Assembly: GCA_023091665.1 (NCBI GenBank)
Contig: JALJCQ010000021.1
Location: 62,001 to 126,000, forward strand
Direction of reading: 5' to 3'
Source of the DNA: Pythium myriotylum
Lineage: Eukaryota > Oomycota > Peronosporomycetes > Pythiales > Pythiaceae
DNA: 64,000 bases
Shown in pieces: positions 56,132-64,000 of this stretch (position 1 is its first letter; each line of letters begins with the position of its first letter). Under the pieces are notes generated by a model. That model did no database searches, was not told the origin of the DNA, and was given only the letters and a program-made list of their open reading frames with translations. The position numbers were made by a program, and so were the translations under genes.

Positions 56132-56927
56132 GGTTCTTCCATTTGTTTCTCAGTTTCGGTGAAACAAAGATGAGAGTGACCACCTGTGATTTCGCCTGAC
56201 AAGTAGTCAGGTAGACATCATTGAAGAGATCATCAGCAGTGTCTTCGGCTCTTTTGTTGTCTTTATCCTTGGCTCCTCTTCTAAGAAGCATCCAAAAATG
56301 CATGTTTGCATCAACCGATGGTAGCACAAATCCTGTTGGCAGTCTGACAAAGAGTCGTGCAAGGAGCTGCCTCTTGTGATATTTCGCGAGGAGGTCATAT
56401 TCATGGCTGGTGAACACTTCTCTGAAGTAGTATGGCAAGTGCGACAAATGAATTTTGCCTGTCAGAAACAAATCAGTCGCCACTTCTTCATCTTCTGTCT
56501 GTGGGCGTTGATATCCGTCCAGACGTAAATTAGCTGGCTTTTCGGCTCTTGTGTAGTGTTCTGCATAATGGTCTCCCATTGGTACCTCCACATCGCCGGT
56601 TCCGTCAGCTTCCTCGACTTCCTCACCCAAAAGGATTTGCTTGAGGGGGTCAGCACCTTCCTGTGTCCAGGGATTTGCTGCGGAGTTTCCAGTGGATTCC
56701 GAAGTCTGGGATTCTGGTCGTGATTGTGGTTCGCTCGAACTCACGTTCGCTGACTCAGATTGCGATTGAGACGCACTCGAGCACTCAAGTTCCATATCCC
56801 CTTGACTAGTTCCTGCGGCGTGGTCACCACCTTCTTCTCCATTAAGTGGCGCATTTTCCATAGAATGACCGTTCAGGGGTTCCTCGGTTTGTTGAGTAGA
56901 ATTGGGGGTTTTGGAGATGTTCTGCAT
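56016..56927 (-). pseudogene. LINE ORF1, N-terminal part
   Basis: 303 codons starting MQNISKTPNSTQQ. A Ser/Gln/Glu-rich disordered first 100 residues precede a folded-looking domain (LPYYFREVFTSHEYDLLAKY... FVSPKLRNKWKNRVLPFINK). The latter could be the RNA-binding module that precedes the knuckle in such ORF1 proteins. A frameshift near 56050-56090 separates it from the knuckle piece. Confidence 0.6.
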
Positions 56928-56995
56928 CTCATCGGAGTCGAGGGCAACGCCTACTTCTCCTCCGAGTACATCGCATTTCTCTCCTCCGCCAGGTT

Positions 56996-56996
<1 letters not shown>

Positions 56997-57030
<34 letters not shown>
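56997..57030 (+). repeat. Homopolymer G34
   Basis: Thirty-four consecutive G, near the LINE 5' end, upstream of ORF1 on the minus strand (poly-C there). Length may be unreliable in assembly. Confidence 0.9.
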
Positions 57031-57032
<2 letters not shown>

Positions 57033-57137
57033 AGCTGGGGCTTGCGCTCCTTGCGCTCATGCCGACGAAGAGCTTAGCTTACACGTGTACTTCCTACACT
57101 TGCTGAGGCTTCGGTTGCGAGGGTTTCAGGCCGAAAA

Positions 57138-57152
57138 GACGTCCGGCGTCTT
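57138..57152. repeat. 15-bp target-site duplication of the LINE, right copy
   Basis: Second GACGTCCGGCGTCTT, at which the Copia frame resumes. Confidence 0.92.
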
Positions 57153-57576
57153 GGTACTGCTGGGCGGTGCCCCGGTCACCTACAAGTCTAAGCGCCAGCG
57201 TACGGTTGCTCTCTCCTCTGCGGAGTCCGAGTACATGGCTCTCTCCCTCGCCGCTCAGGAGACGATCTGGCTCCGTCACCTCCGTCACCTCCTCGAAGAA
57301 CTCGGGAACCCGGTCCAAGCCGCGACCGTCATCCACGTCGACAACAAGACGGCGATCTCAATGGCCGAAAACGTAGGTTATCAGTCGCGTTCGAAACACA
57401 TCGACCTGCGCTACCACTTTGTGCGGGAGGCGATCCAAGATGGCCAGCTCACGGTCGACTACGTGCCCTCTGCAGAACAGCTTCCTGACTTCATGACCAA
57501 GCCACTCCCGACCCCGCAGTACGCCAAGCTCGTGCGCGACGCGGGAATTGTCGATGACTCACCGACATGTCAGTGA
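57153..57576 (+). pseudogene. Copia RNase H, C-terminal half (right of the LINE)
   Basis: Continues the frame interrupted at 47753: GGAPVTYKSKRQRTVALSS with the SSAESEYMAL hallmark, then HVDNKTAISMAEN and RSKHIDLRYHFVREAI, ending with PTPQYAKLVRDAGI before a TGA. This half is intact, unlike the left half. Confidence 0.9.
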
Positions 57577-57583
57577 GGGGGAG
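57573..57583 (+). other. Copia polypurine tract
   Basis: GTGAGGGGGAG immediately precedes a TGTAAAGG LTR start, as expected for plus-strand priming. Confidence 0.75.
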
Positions 57584-57900
57584 TGTAAAGGATGGACACT
57601 GACCGGTCGTCTGGTTCTGTGTCCGGTCGAACCTGTCTCATGATTTGAGGCGGATCTGATTACGGCAACATGTTCCACGCACATTGACACATAAGTAGAT
57701 ACAGACAAGTGGGTCTGGTTCGTATCCTGATCCCTCTAGACTAGCTCTCCGGTCTTTGCTTTGGTTTGGTCAATGCATTCTTACTTTCACATTTCCTATA
57801 GTGTGAACAAGCTCCTCTCTAAGTCTCTCGAACCCTCTGCCCGTATTACAAGAGGGAGTACTGGGTTGAGGGCTGGATGCGGGTGGACTTGAGACGCTCG
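57584..57900 (+). repeat. Copia 3' LTR (start clear, end uncertain)
   Basis: Begins TGTAAAGGATGG after the PPT. With no 5' LTR in the window the far boundary cannot be fixed; 57900 is a guess. Confidence 0.55.
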
Positions 57901-58892
57901 CATCGCAGTGGCGTCGTTGTGATGGAGCGAAGAGACGCATTCCAGGTCGTCCGCTGTGTGCGAGCTGTGCTGGTGCATGAGGTGAACTGCACTTCTACAT
58001 GTCTGTAGGCGCCATGTCTCCTCAGATTTGCCGTATTCGATTAGAGGCGCTTTGGCCTAGATGGAACGAGAGTCAAGCATTCGCTCAGAATTACATCGCT
58101 GGTCCATCAACGGAGGTTGCAAAGACGGCTCTTGTGAAACCAGCCCCTGCCGATAAGCGAATGCTGATTCGCGCCCTCTCATCTCTGATAATCAACAGTT
58201 CCAGTCGTAGTCGTGAGGGTAGCCCGCGAGGGCAGTGAGGCTGGTGTGCGTGAAGCTAGCGAGATCGCTGAGCTTGGTAGTCATCGAGGTGCTAAACCGA
58301 ACGAGCCTGAGTCCTATGAAGCGATGAGGGTCCTGGCGTGCTGGAGCCAACGCTATCGCCACTGCTGCCCGCGAGGAGAGAATGGCTGGGGTACCCAGCT
58401 TATTACCCAACAGTGAAGGAGGAAACGAAGGCGAAAACGTCCAGAAATTGTAAAGTGTGCAAGTGCATACTGACTGTTCGTGTTGGTTGCACAGTTTTGA
58501 GACAATTCGTCGAGAAAATTGATTCTCCGCGGAAACTTCAAGAATTTTGGCGTAGTACCGCCAGTGGGGTCCTTGGCCGTATACGTTAAAAAAAAGTCGC
58601 ACTTAAGGGTTTAAGTATCGACTTAAGATCAATACATTTGAGTTTATGTGGATTTCATTGGCTGATTTGGCAGAAATTCACGAGCGCGATAATCATTCCG
58701 TCAGTACAATCATTCACTACAACCATTCCACTAAGTTCTGGTCGGGAATGATTGCTTGGGAGTGAGCCGAGTCCCATTGGGAGCCGAGTCCAATTCCTCT
58801 TCCTCCAACTCCAAATGGAGAATGGACAATGGACCAGCTCTTGGAAATGCGCAGCTTGCGCTTCGTGCCAGCGACCTGCTTCTCAAGCTCGG
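57901..58892. other. About 1 kb without an identifiable gene
   Basis: Short frames on both strands (for example minus 58192-58602) match nothing recognised. Confidence 0.45.
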
Positions 58893-59171
58893 CTACAAGC
58901 ATGCGCAGCTCGAGGATCTCTTCCTTGCGGCGGTTGCGTAAGGCTTAGGAGCTTCGTCCTGCGGCTGCGCCGGCTCGGGCAACGGCGTCGCCAATCGGAG
59001 AGTTGCGCCGTCGCTCGAGTCATCGTTCACCTCGTTGTGGTCGCATGCCTCGATGAAATCGAGGGGGGTGCGAAGGGCCTCCGGATCCTCCTCGTTGAAG
59101 GCGACGCTTAGCATGTTGGGGAAGCAGGTTCTCTTGGCCCTGGTGTTCGTAGGGTTCTGACCAGGAATCAA
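58893..59171 (-). CDS. Short unidentified open frame
   Basis: 92 codons downstream of the SET gene on the same strand. An acidic central part (EVNDDSSDGAT) is followed by a Pro-rich tail and RKRSSS. No family recognised. It may be a 3' exon or chance. Confidence 0.2.
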   Translation of the reverse strand: MIPGQNPTNTRAKRTCFPNMLSVAFNEEDPEALRTPLDFIEACDHNEVNDDSSDGATLRLATPLPEPAQPQDEAPKPYATAARKRSSSCACL

Positions 59172-59238
59172 CTTGATGACGACATGGCCTGGAGTGGAGA
59201 AATGAACCGAGCAAGTTTTGGAAAAGATACGTATTGTT

Positions 59239-60561
59239 TCAAAGAGTTACAGTCCTGGAAATGCAGTTTTCGCTTCGGCAGAGACAAGTGAACGTGCTTG
59301 AAGATCCGTAATTGACAGTCACTTCGACGCCATCGTCTAGATCTTCTTGTGTAACGATGATCATCTTACGTGCTGATCGGTGAAATCTCTCTTCGAAACG
59401 AGAGTTCGATGAACAGGAGTGATTGACGAAACGGCAAATCCCACCTCCCACGAACGCGTCCACGTAGATGACTTCACGATGTATGCTTTTTGACACAAAT
59501 CTGAGAGTATAGCCTCTCGCACGCTGCATGTCGGTGAGAGTTGTCTCAGAGACCATTTCACCAATGTACTCGCCCAGTACAGTGCGCCGAGGGATCGGAC
59601 CCGTCGTGACTACACCGTAGCCCTTCTCACACCTCATGAGCGCCAATGAGGTGTGGTCATGGAGGCGATTGCCACATGTGGCACCAACTTTGCAGTTGGC
59701 CGTGGTGCAGTATGCACCACTCGCAACATTCCAGCAAACGCTGGGATCACACGAGTACTTGCAGCGACATGTGCCAAGATTGATGTCCTCAAAGCGAATG
59801 CGACTCACGTTCAGATTGTGTGTGAGTCGTCTGACGTTTGGCGGCCAGTCCACAAGAGTGAAAGTTGTGGCGAGTGGGATGACGTCGCGAATGCGTCTGT
59901 GAGTTGACAGCGCGGATTGCTCAAGTCCGGTTTCGCCGTCATAGTCATCGTCGGTGATCACAATGATGTCGCTTCTACTTGCAGGACCGTAGTTCGTGTC
60001 TGGGACGTTACTTTGAGTTGACAGCCTGAACGGATTATGCCCAGACTCGCCGTCAAAGTCGTCGTCGGTGATCACAATGACGTCGCTGTTAATTGCAGCA
60101 TCGTCGTTCGTTTCTGGACCGTCATCGTCATCATCTAGGATCGTGACAATAATCGTTGTCCTCGCAGGATCTTCATTGCTGACACGGGTATTAAATGGCG
60201 CATGAGATTCAGTCGCTACCGTCGCAGCTTGTGGTGTTGGCTGTGCTATCTCTGGCTCGTGTTCTGATTCGGCGATAATGAAGGGGGAAAGACTTGTTCC
60301 ATCGCCACGGAGCTCCGTGCTCCGGTGTTCCAATGGCTCTTGGCGGTTTGCGCCTGGTGCACAGCGAGCTTGGCTCAGCCACTCGAATATCGTGGTGTTC
60401 CTGTATCTCATTGTGGATGTTACCGTGTGCTCTGACTGTGATTCGGTTAACAGCGTGAAGAATGGTTGGGCGAGTGTCTTGAAGGCTACTTGCACCACGA
60501 GACGAGTTTCGTCGCACACGTGTGATGCCGTTGCGAGTGGACGACTCACATGACGTAACAA
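59239..60561 (-). CDS. SET-domain protein (putative histone-lysine methyltransferase)
   Basis: 440 codons, uninterrupted. Residues 1-255 are mostly disordered and hold three hydrophobic-acidic motifs: IIVTILDDDDD (137-147), VIVITDDD (161-168), IIVITDDD (199-206), which resemble SUMO-interaction motifs. A cysteine cluster at 265-296 fits the pre-SET/AWS zinc module. The SET core spans about 304-420, with GYGV at 314-317, GEYIGE at 330-335 and RFVNHSC at 377-383, which forms the SAM-binding knot. NYG (417-419) provides the late Tyr, and a post-SET CLCRSENC (426-433) follows. Arrangement points to an H3K36- or H3K9-type enzyme using SAM. Met51 is an alternative start. Among dead transposons this is the one host-like intact gene. 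Confidence 0.85.
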   Translation of the reverse strand: MLRHVSRPLATASHVCDETRLVVQVAFKTLAQPFFTLLTESQSEHTVTSTMRYRNTTIFEWLSQARCAPGANRQEPLEHRSTELRGDGTSLSPFIIAESEHEPEIAQPTPQAATVATESHAPFNTRVSNEDPARTTIIVTILDDDDDGPETNDDAAINSDVIVITDDDFDGESGHNPFRLSTQSNVPDTNYGPASRSDIIVITDDDYDGETGLEQSALSTHRRIRDVIPLATTFTLVDWPPNVRRLTHNLNVSRIRFEDINLGTCRCKYSCDPSVCWNVASGAYCTTANCKVGATCGNRLHDHTSLALMRCEKGYGVVTTGPIPRRTVLGEYIGEMVSETTLTDMQRARGYTLRFVSKSIHREVIYVDAFVGGGICRFVNHSCSSNSRFEERFHRSARKMIIVTQEDLDDGVEVTVNYGSSSTFTCLCRSENCISRTVTL

Positions 60562-60829
60562 CGAAAGATGCTCATGACGACAGTTCGCGACACATTGAAA
60601 GAGTGGGCAGGTGCTGTACGTCTGGAAATGTACATTTTAAACGAACAGGCCAATCATCCCTCGAGAATTAACTATGCTACCCGATGATTTGCTACGCCAC
60701 ACAATCAGCAATTGCACTCCGTCGTGATTAGGCACCAGGATTTCAACGAAAGGGTGAGCAGCCGAACTGCAACAGCAACCAAGGAAGGGAGAAAGTGGTG
60801 TTACTCTCAAAACGCAGGCCTCGCGTGCA

Positions 60830-61439
60830 ATGCCCGGACAGCTTCGCGTGAAGACTACGGCCACGACTCCGACCAAGTCGCCAAGCCAGCGGCATTCAAA
60901 GGCCAAGGCAATGGTGCCCGTCCGTCCAACCGCCGTAGAAGAGCAAGAGTCAACTGACACGATCACTGAGAGCTACGTTGATCTTGGACGTGATGTCTCG
61001 CCACCAACCCCATGGCAGCTTCGCCTGAAAACCACGGCCACGACTCCGACTAAGTCACCAAGCCAACGGCATCCAAAGGCCAAGGCAATGACGCCCGTTC
61101 GTTTAACCGCTGAAGCAGAACAAAAATCAACGGACACGACCATTGAGAGCTATGTTGATCTGGGACTAGGACTTGATGAATCACCACCAATGTCAACACA
61201 ACCGAGCCGGATTGACGCACTTACTCCAATCAAGTCGACCGATCCCCGTCACGCAATGTTTCAGGCGATCACACCCACGAAGTCGACAGACGCAACAACG
61301 AAGTTTATAGCACTCAGACACAAACTTGAAGCCAGCCATGAATCTGCAGAGTCCGATTACGTTTCCCCCTTGAAAAGGGTGAAACTAGCGCTGGAGAGCA
61401 AGTCTCAGAAGCCGAAGCAAATCGTGCGTACTGTTGATG
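60830..61439 (+). CDS. Low-complexity N-terminal exon of a decayed PIF1-type helicase gene
   Basis: Ser/Thr/Pro/Lys-rich coding sequence with a 177-bp tandem duplication (from 60839 and from 61016), each giving TTATTPTKSPSQRH and ending ESYVDLG. Without splicing the frame stops at 61448-61450. A candidate intron at 61440-61502 (GTATGT...TATAG, phase 1) joins it in frame to LKTFIRTHGG. Whether this exon truly belongs to the helicase is inferred from the splice fit alone. Confidence 0.5.
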
Positions 61440-61502
61440 GTATGTATTGAACTCCTGTTTGCGATTCGTCGTCGATTCCAACACGAATCGTTTGTTCTAT
61501 AG
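61440..61502 (+). other. Candidate 63-nt intron
   Basis: GTATGT at the 5' side and CTATAG at the 3' side, short and AT-richer than flanking exons, preserving the frame. Confidence 0.55.
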
Positions 61503-63281
61503 ACTTGAAGACGTTCATTCGCACACACGGTGGAGAGGGCAAGCAGTTTGCTGATAATCTTGTGTTTGAGGCCCGAGTTGTTTGGACTTCCTTCGGACAA
61601 TGCAAAACTGTACTATTGCATGTCAGCTTTGTTGTACAAGCCGTTCCGGTCAGCGCGTTCTATTCTGAATGGGTCCGACTCTGCAAAAGCACACTTCGAC
61701 CAGTGGAATCCAAGTGAAAATCCAAATACCGCACGAGCACTTGAGCGCCACCAACAATACTACACGTGTTTGCACATGGCTGCTCAATATCGTGCTTGGC
61801 AGCGGAATGAAGATGACAACAGCAGCGACGAAGATGATTGCTGTCTCGATGATGATGACATCCTCACGGCCGAGACAATGAGATCTGTAACGCAGCAGCA
61901 GTCTACTAGCGCGTACACGCTCAACAATTCATGCCTCCGTCCGTTTGAGCGCCAATCCCAAAATGTTGCCACCGCACATCACTACACCGACCGACGCACT
62001 TCTTCAGAAGTGGGCCCCAGTCTAGTGTGTGATAGCCGATGAACTCTCAATGATCGACTTGGGTCTCTTCGGTTTGTGGTAAGAAGCGCTTCAATGCGTC
62101 AAGGAATCCGAAGGAATACCGTTTGGCGGCATGGTTCCTGTGCTCATGTTTGATCACTGCCAACTCAAGCCTGTGCGAGGCCGACCGATGTACAAGAGTT
62201 ATGATCCTGAGGTGTCGTCAACGACGCCTCAACTACACGGCCAACAAGTCTACCGTGGCATTACTAAGGTGATCTACTTGACAAACAACATGCGCTTCAC
62301 TCAAGATACCCTTTGGGGAGAATGGCTCGCGGCAGGACGACTCGGCAAATGGCCACAAGAGTTGCGTCAGTTCATCCACGACTTGCCAGACTACTCAATC
62401 ACGTCCAGCCACATCCCACCTGGCTTGGTACAAACGATCTCGACTGACAACGCCACCAGAACAACGATCAACTCAACAGCAATCAACCTAGCAATTCGTA
62501 CCTTCGCCGGTGACCGCAAAGTTTACACCGTCTCTGCAAAACTCTCAAGAACACTCTCACCCACAGAATGGACGATCCTAAAAGATCTCCCTGGCAACAG
62601 AACCGGCAACATTCCCATCTTCCTCCACGTCTACATCGGTATGTAACATCACTATCGCGTCCAGGACACTATCATTAAAGTTCTATACCAAAACAGGAAT
62701 GCCAGTTCGCGTAAAGTCAAACGAATGCGTTGATAAGGGAATTGTCAACGGTGCACGCGGGACAATCCACCACATAGATTGGCCTGACGATACAACCTTC
62801 ACCCGACAAGGGGATGAGACTTGGTTTGCGTCATTGCAACCAAACAACATCAACGTGAATCTCTCCAATTCGCCTGCATCCACGCGATATCCGCTGATGC
62901 CACCGGAATAGCCAGATTCCGTAATGCCGGTATCGCAAATCGATTCGCATTGGAGATCGATCGGTGTCCGTCAAAGGCTTCCCACTTGTGCCATCTTTTG
63001 GTACGACAGTTCATGGCGTTCAAGGCGAAACACGAGACTCCATCGCAGTCACCAACCTCCACCTCCGCCCCCGAAACGTCCACAACGTCGATCGTCACGC
63101 CCTGTACGCTTCGCTTTCACGGATACGGACACGGCACGGCCTTCATTGGCTCGGAAATCGACCTACCGGTGATGATTTCGACTACTTCCAGCAAAATGCA
63201 GAGGTGCTCGCTGAAGACAACCGGCTTCAACTTCTGTCTCATTCCACAGTCGCACAATTTCATAGATTATTACTGTTCTAA
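61503..63281 (+). pseudogene. PIF1/Helitron-type helicase, degenerate
   Basis: Pieces in order: LYYCMSALLYKPFRS and the Helitron-like ARALERHQQYY segment (frame from 61530); DELSMIDL at about 62039, the Walker B/motif II region with a TAA soon after; FDHCQLKPV (62150 area, usually GDFxQLPPV); LTNNMRF; then after an intron GMPVRVKSN and GIVNGARGTIHH; finally KGFPLVPSFGTTVHGVQGET and DRHALYASLSR, motifs V and VI. The Walker A segment (GxGKT) is missing, and at least two frameshifts and several stops occur. The family unwinds DNA. The HGVQGET/ASLSR end is typical of both Helitrons and stand-alone PIF1 genes. Confidence 0.75.
62639..62696 (+). other. 58-nt intron within the helicase
   Basis: GTATGT...AACAG. 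Splicing joins VYI-G to MPVRVKSN exactly as in PIF1-like proteins. Confidence 0.75.
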
Positions 63282-63436
63282 ATCTTGTGAATCAACGTAT
63301 GTGCCTGAATCTCTACTTGTCGACCACGCGCACTTGCTCACGGATAACTCAACTGCACATTTCATAACAACCTGGGTACCCCAGCCACTCTCGAGCCGAG
63401 AACTCGGCGAGACTTGCAATTGCAGAAGCGTGATGA

Positions 63437-63748
63437 TGTAACGGGCGCAGATCCGTTACACAGCGTCGAGACCCCTGTCCCGACGCTCAGATTGGGCTCT
63501 TGACTTGACGGTAAATTGGACTCTGCATTGAGAGGTCCAGACATCTCTGGACCTCATTAAACCTACTCTGGTGTCCCTAATAAAACCTATGCATGCGGTG
63601 TCGTCCTCTGATAGGATGAAATCTCAGAGAATTTCCACCAATGGAAATGCAACAAGAACACACGCGCCTCTGACCAATCAGAGACACGGGAGGGACAACT
63701 CTCTCTTATAGAACCTACTCTCTTGTAATGGGCTGTGGGCCCATTACA
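63437..63748 (+). repeat. LTR of a third LTR retroelement (5' LTR, runs off window)
   Basis: Begins TGTAACGG, contains CCGTTACA 16 bp later as a foldback, and ends CCCATTACA. Perfect internal foldbacks include GGTCCAGA/TCTGGACC near 63533-63556 and TAATGGG/CCCATTA at the 3' end. TCTTATAGAA (about 63704) may be a TATA box. No second LTR is in the window, so the end is provisional. Confidence 0.6.
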
Positions 63749-63953
63749 TCATTCCCCTCTTCAAGAACTGACCAACGGGAAGTCAACCCAAGGGACGAGG
63801 ACACGGAGCGCGCACGAGCGGGTGCGCGCGCTTTCTTCAACGGGCGATCCCGGCGCACCCGGGATCAGGCAGTTAGGCGAGAGCGCCGGCGGAAGCCAGC
63901 GCAGTCTTCAATCTTCTTCGGACGGCACCAAGACACCCAGACGTCTAGGCGCG

Positions 63954-64000
63954 ATGGCTCAACCGTCGCAACAACAAGCTGGCGCCCGCGGCAACGCGGA
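63954..64000 (+). CDS. Probable gag start of the third LTR element (truncated by window)
   Basis: ATG about 200 bp after the LTR opens MAQPSQQQAGARGNA, a Gln/Gly-rich Gag-like N-terminus. The upstream leader has strong foldbacks (GATCCCGG/CCGGGATC). Confidence 0.4.
   Translation, partial: MAQPSQQQAGARGNA

Larger units (their letters stand above)
47754..57137 (-). mobile_element. LINE (non-LTR retrotransposon) inserted in Copia RNase H
   Basis: 9.4 kb, minus orientation. The 3' end is a short poly(A), seen as T8 at 47752-47759. The 5' end is near 57137. Coding order on the minus strand: ORF1 (disordered region, zinc knuckle, coiled coil, OTU-like domain), then ORF2 (APE endonuclease, RT, RNase H). 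Removing it and one duplication restores the Copia reading TSGV-LVLLGGAP. Frameshifts in both ORFs show it is no longer autonomous. Confidence 0.92.

Noticed and set aside
57584..58000. Exact Copia LTR pair
   Set aside because: No 5' LTR copy was found upstream of 45600, so the 3' LTR end could not be set.

Overview
This looks like nuclear DNA of a eukaryote, most probably an oomycete (Phytophthora/Pythium-like stramenopile). The assignment rests on the style of the Ty3/Gypsy, Ty1/Copia, LINE, hAT and pogo proteins, short GTATGT...AG introns, and a Pol III-type class II tRNA gene. It is judged from recalled family features, not from a search. There are no bacterial operons, CRISPR arrays or plasmid functions.

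Region 1 (1-24253) is one tandem array. Eighteen copies of a unit of about 1.34-1.43 kb each carry the same intact 82-nt tRNA-Leu(CAG) gene followed at once by a TTTT Pol III terminator. Each unit also has a GACACACA/CA microsatellite, a pure pyrimidine tract, and a G-quadruplex-type heptamer minisatellite of 4 to 12 units (AAAGGGC). Copies differ almost only in these simple repeats and in a few marker SNPs. A 2,779-bp dimer is itself repeated, so the array is being homogenised by unequal exchange or gene conversion. No protein gene in the array is credible.

Region 2 (24252-44197) is a broken inverted duplication. Two 7,140-bp, nearly identical, apparently full-length Ty3/Gypsy chromovirus-type elements face in opposite directions (A on minus, 24322-31461; B on plus, 36988-44127). 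Each has 302-bp LTRs, a candidate PBS and PPT, gag with a zinc knuckle, a -1 frameshift signal, and a 1,569-codon pol frame (protease, RT, RNase H, integrase, chromodomain). Element A has a perfect 5-bp target duplication. Element B has unmatched flanks: its 5' LTR abuts an inverted fragment of the tRNA-array unit, and its 3' flank is an inverted 70-bp copy of A's flank. The elements are unusually rich in small perfect hairpins, inside coding sequence as well as in LTRs and 3' noncoding DNA. The 5.5-kb centre holds hAT, pogo-like and possible PiggyBac transposase remnants and a strong foldback.

Region 3 (44128-58000) holds a 5'-truncated Copia pol whose RNase H is split by a 9.4-kb LINE on the minus strand, with a 15-bp target duplication. 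The LINE encodes a zinc-knuckle/coiled-coil ORF1 carrying an OTU-like protease domain, then APE endonuclease, RT and RNase H, all broken by frameshifts.

Region 4 (58000-64000) holds an intact ORF for a SET-domain protein with three SUMO-interaction-like motifs (minus), a decayed intron-containing PIF1/Helitron-type helicase (plus), and the LTR plus gag start of a third LTR element that runs off the window.
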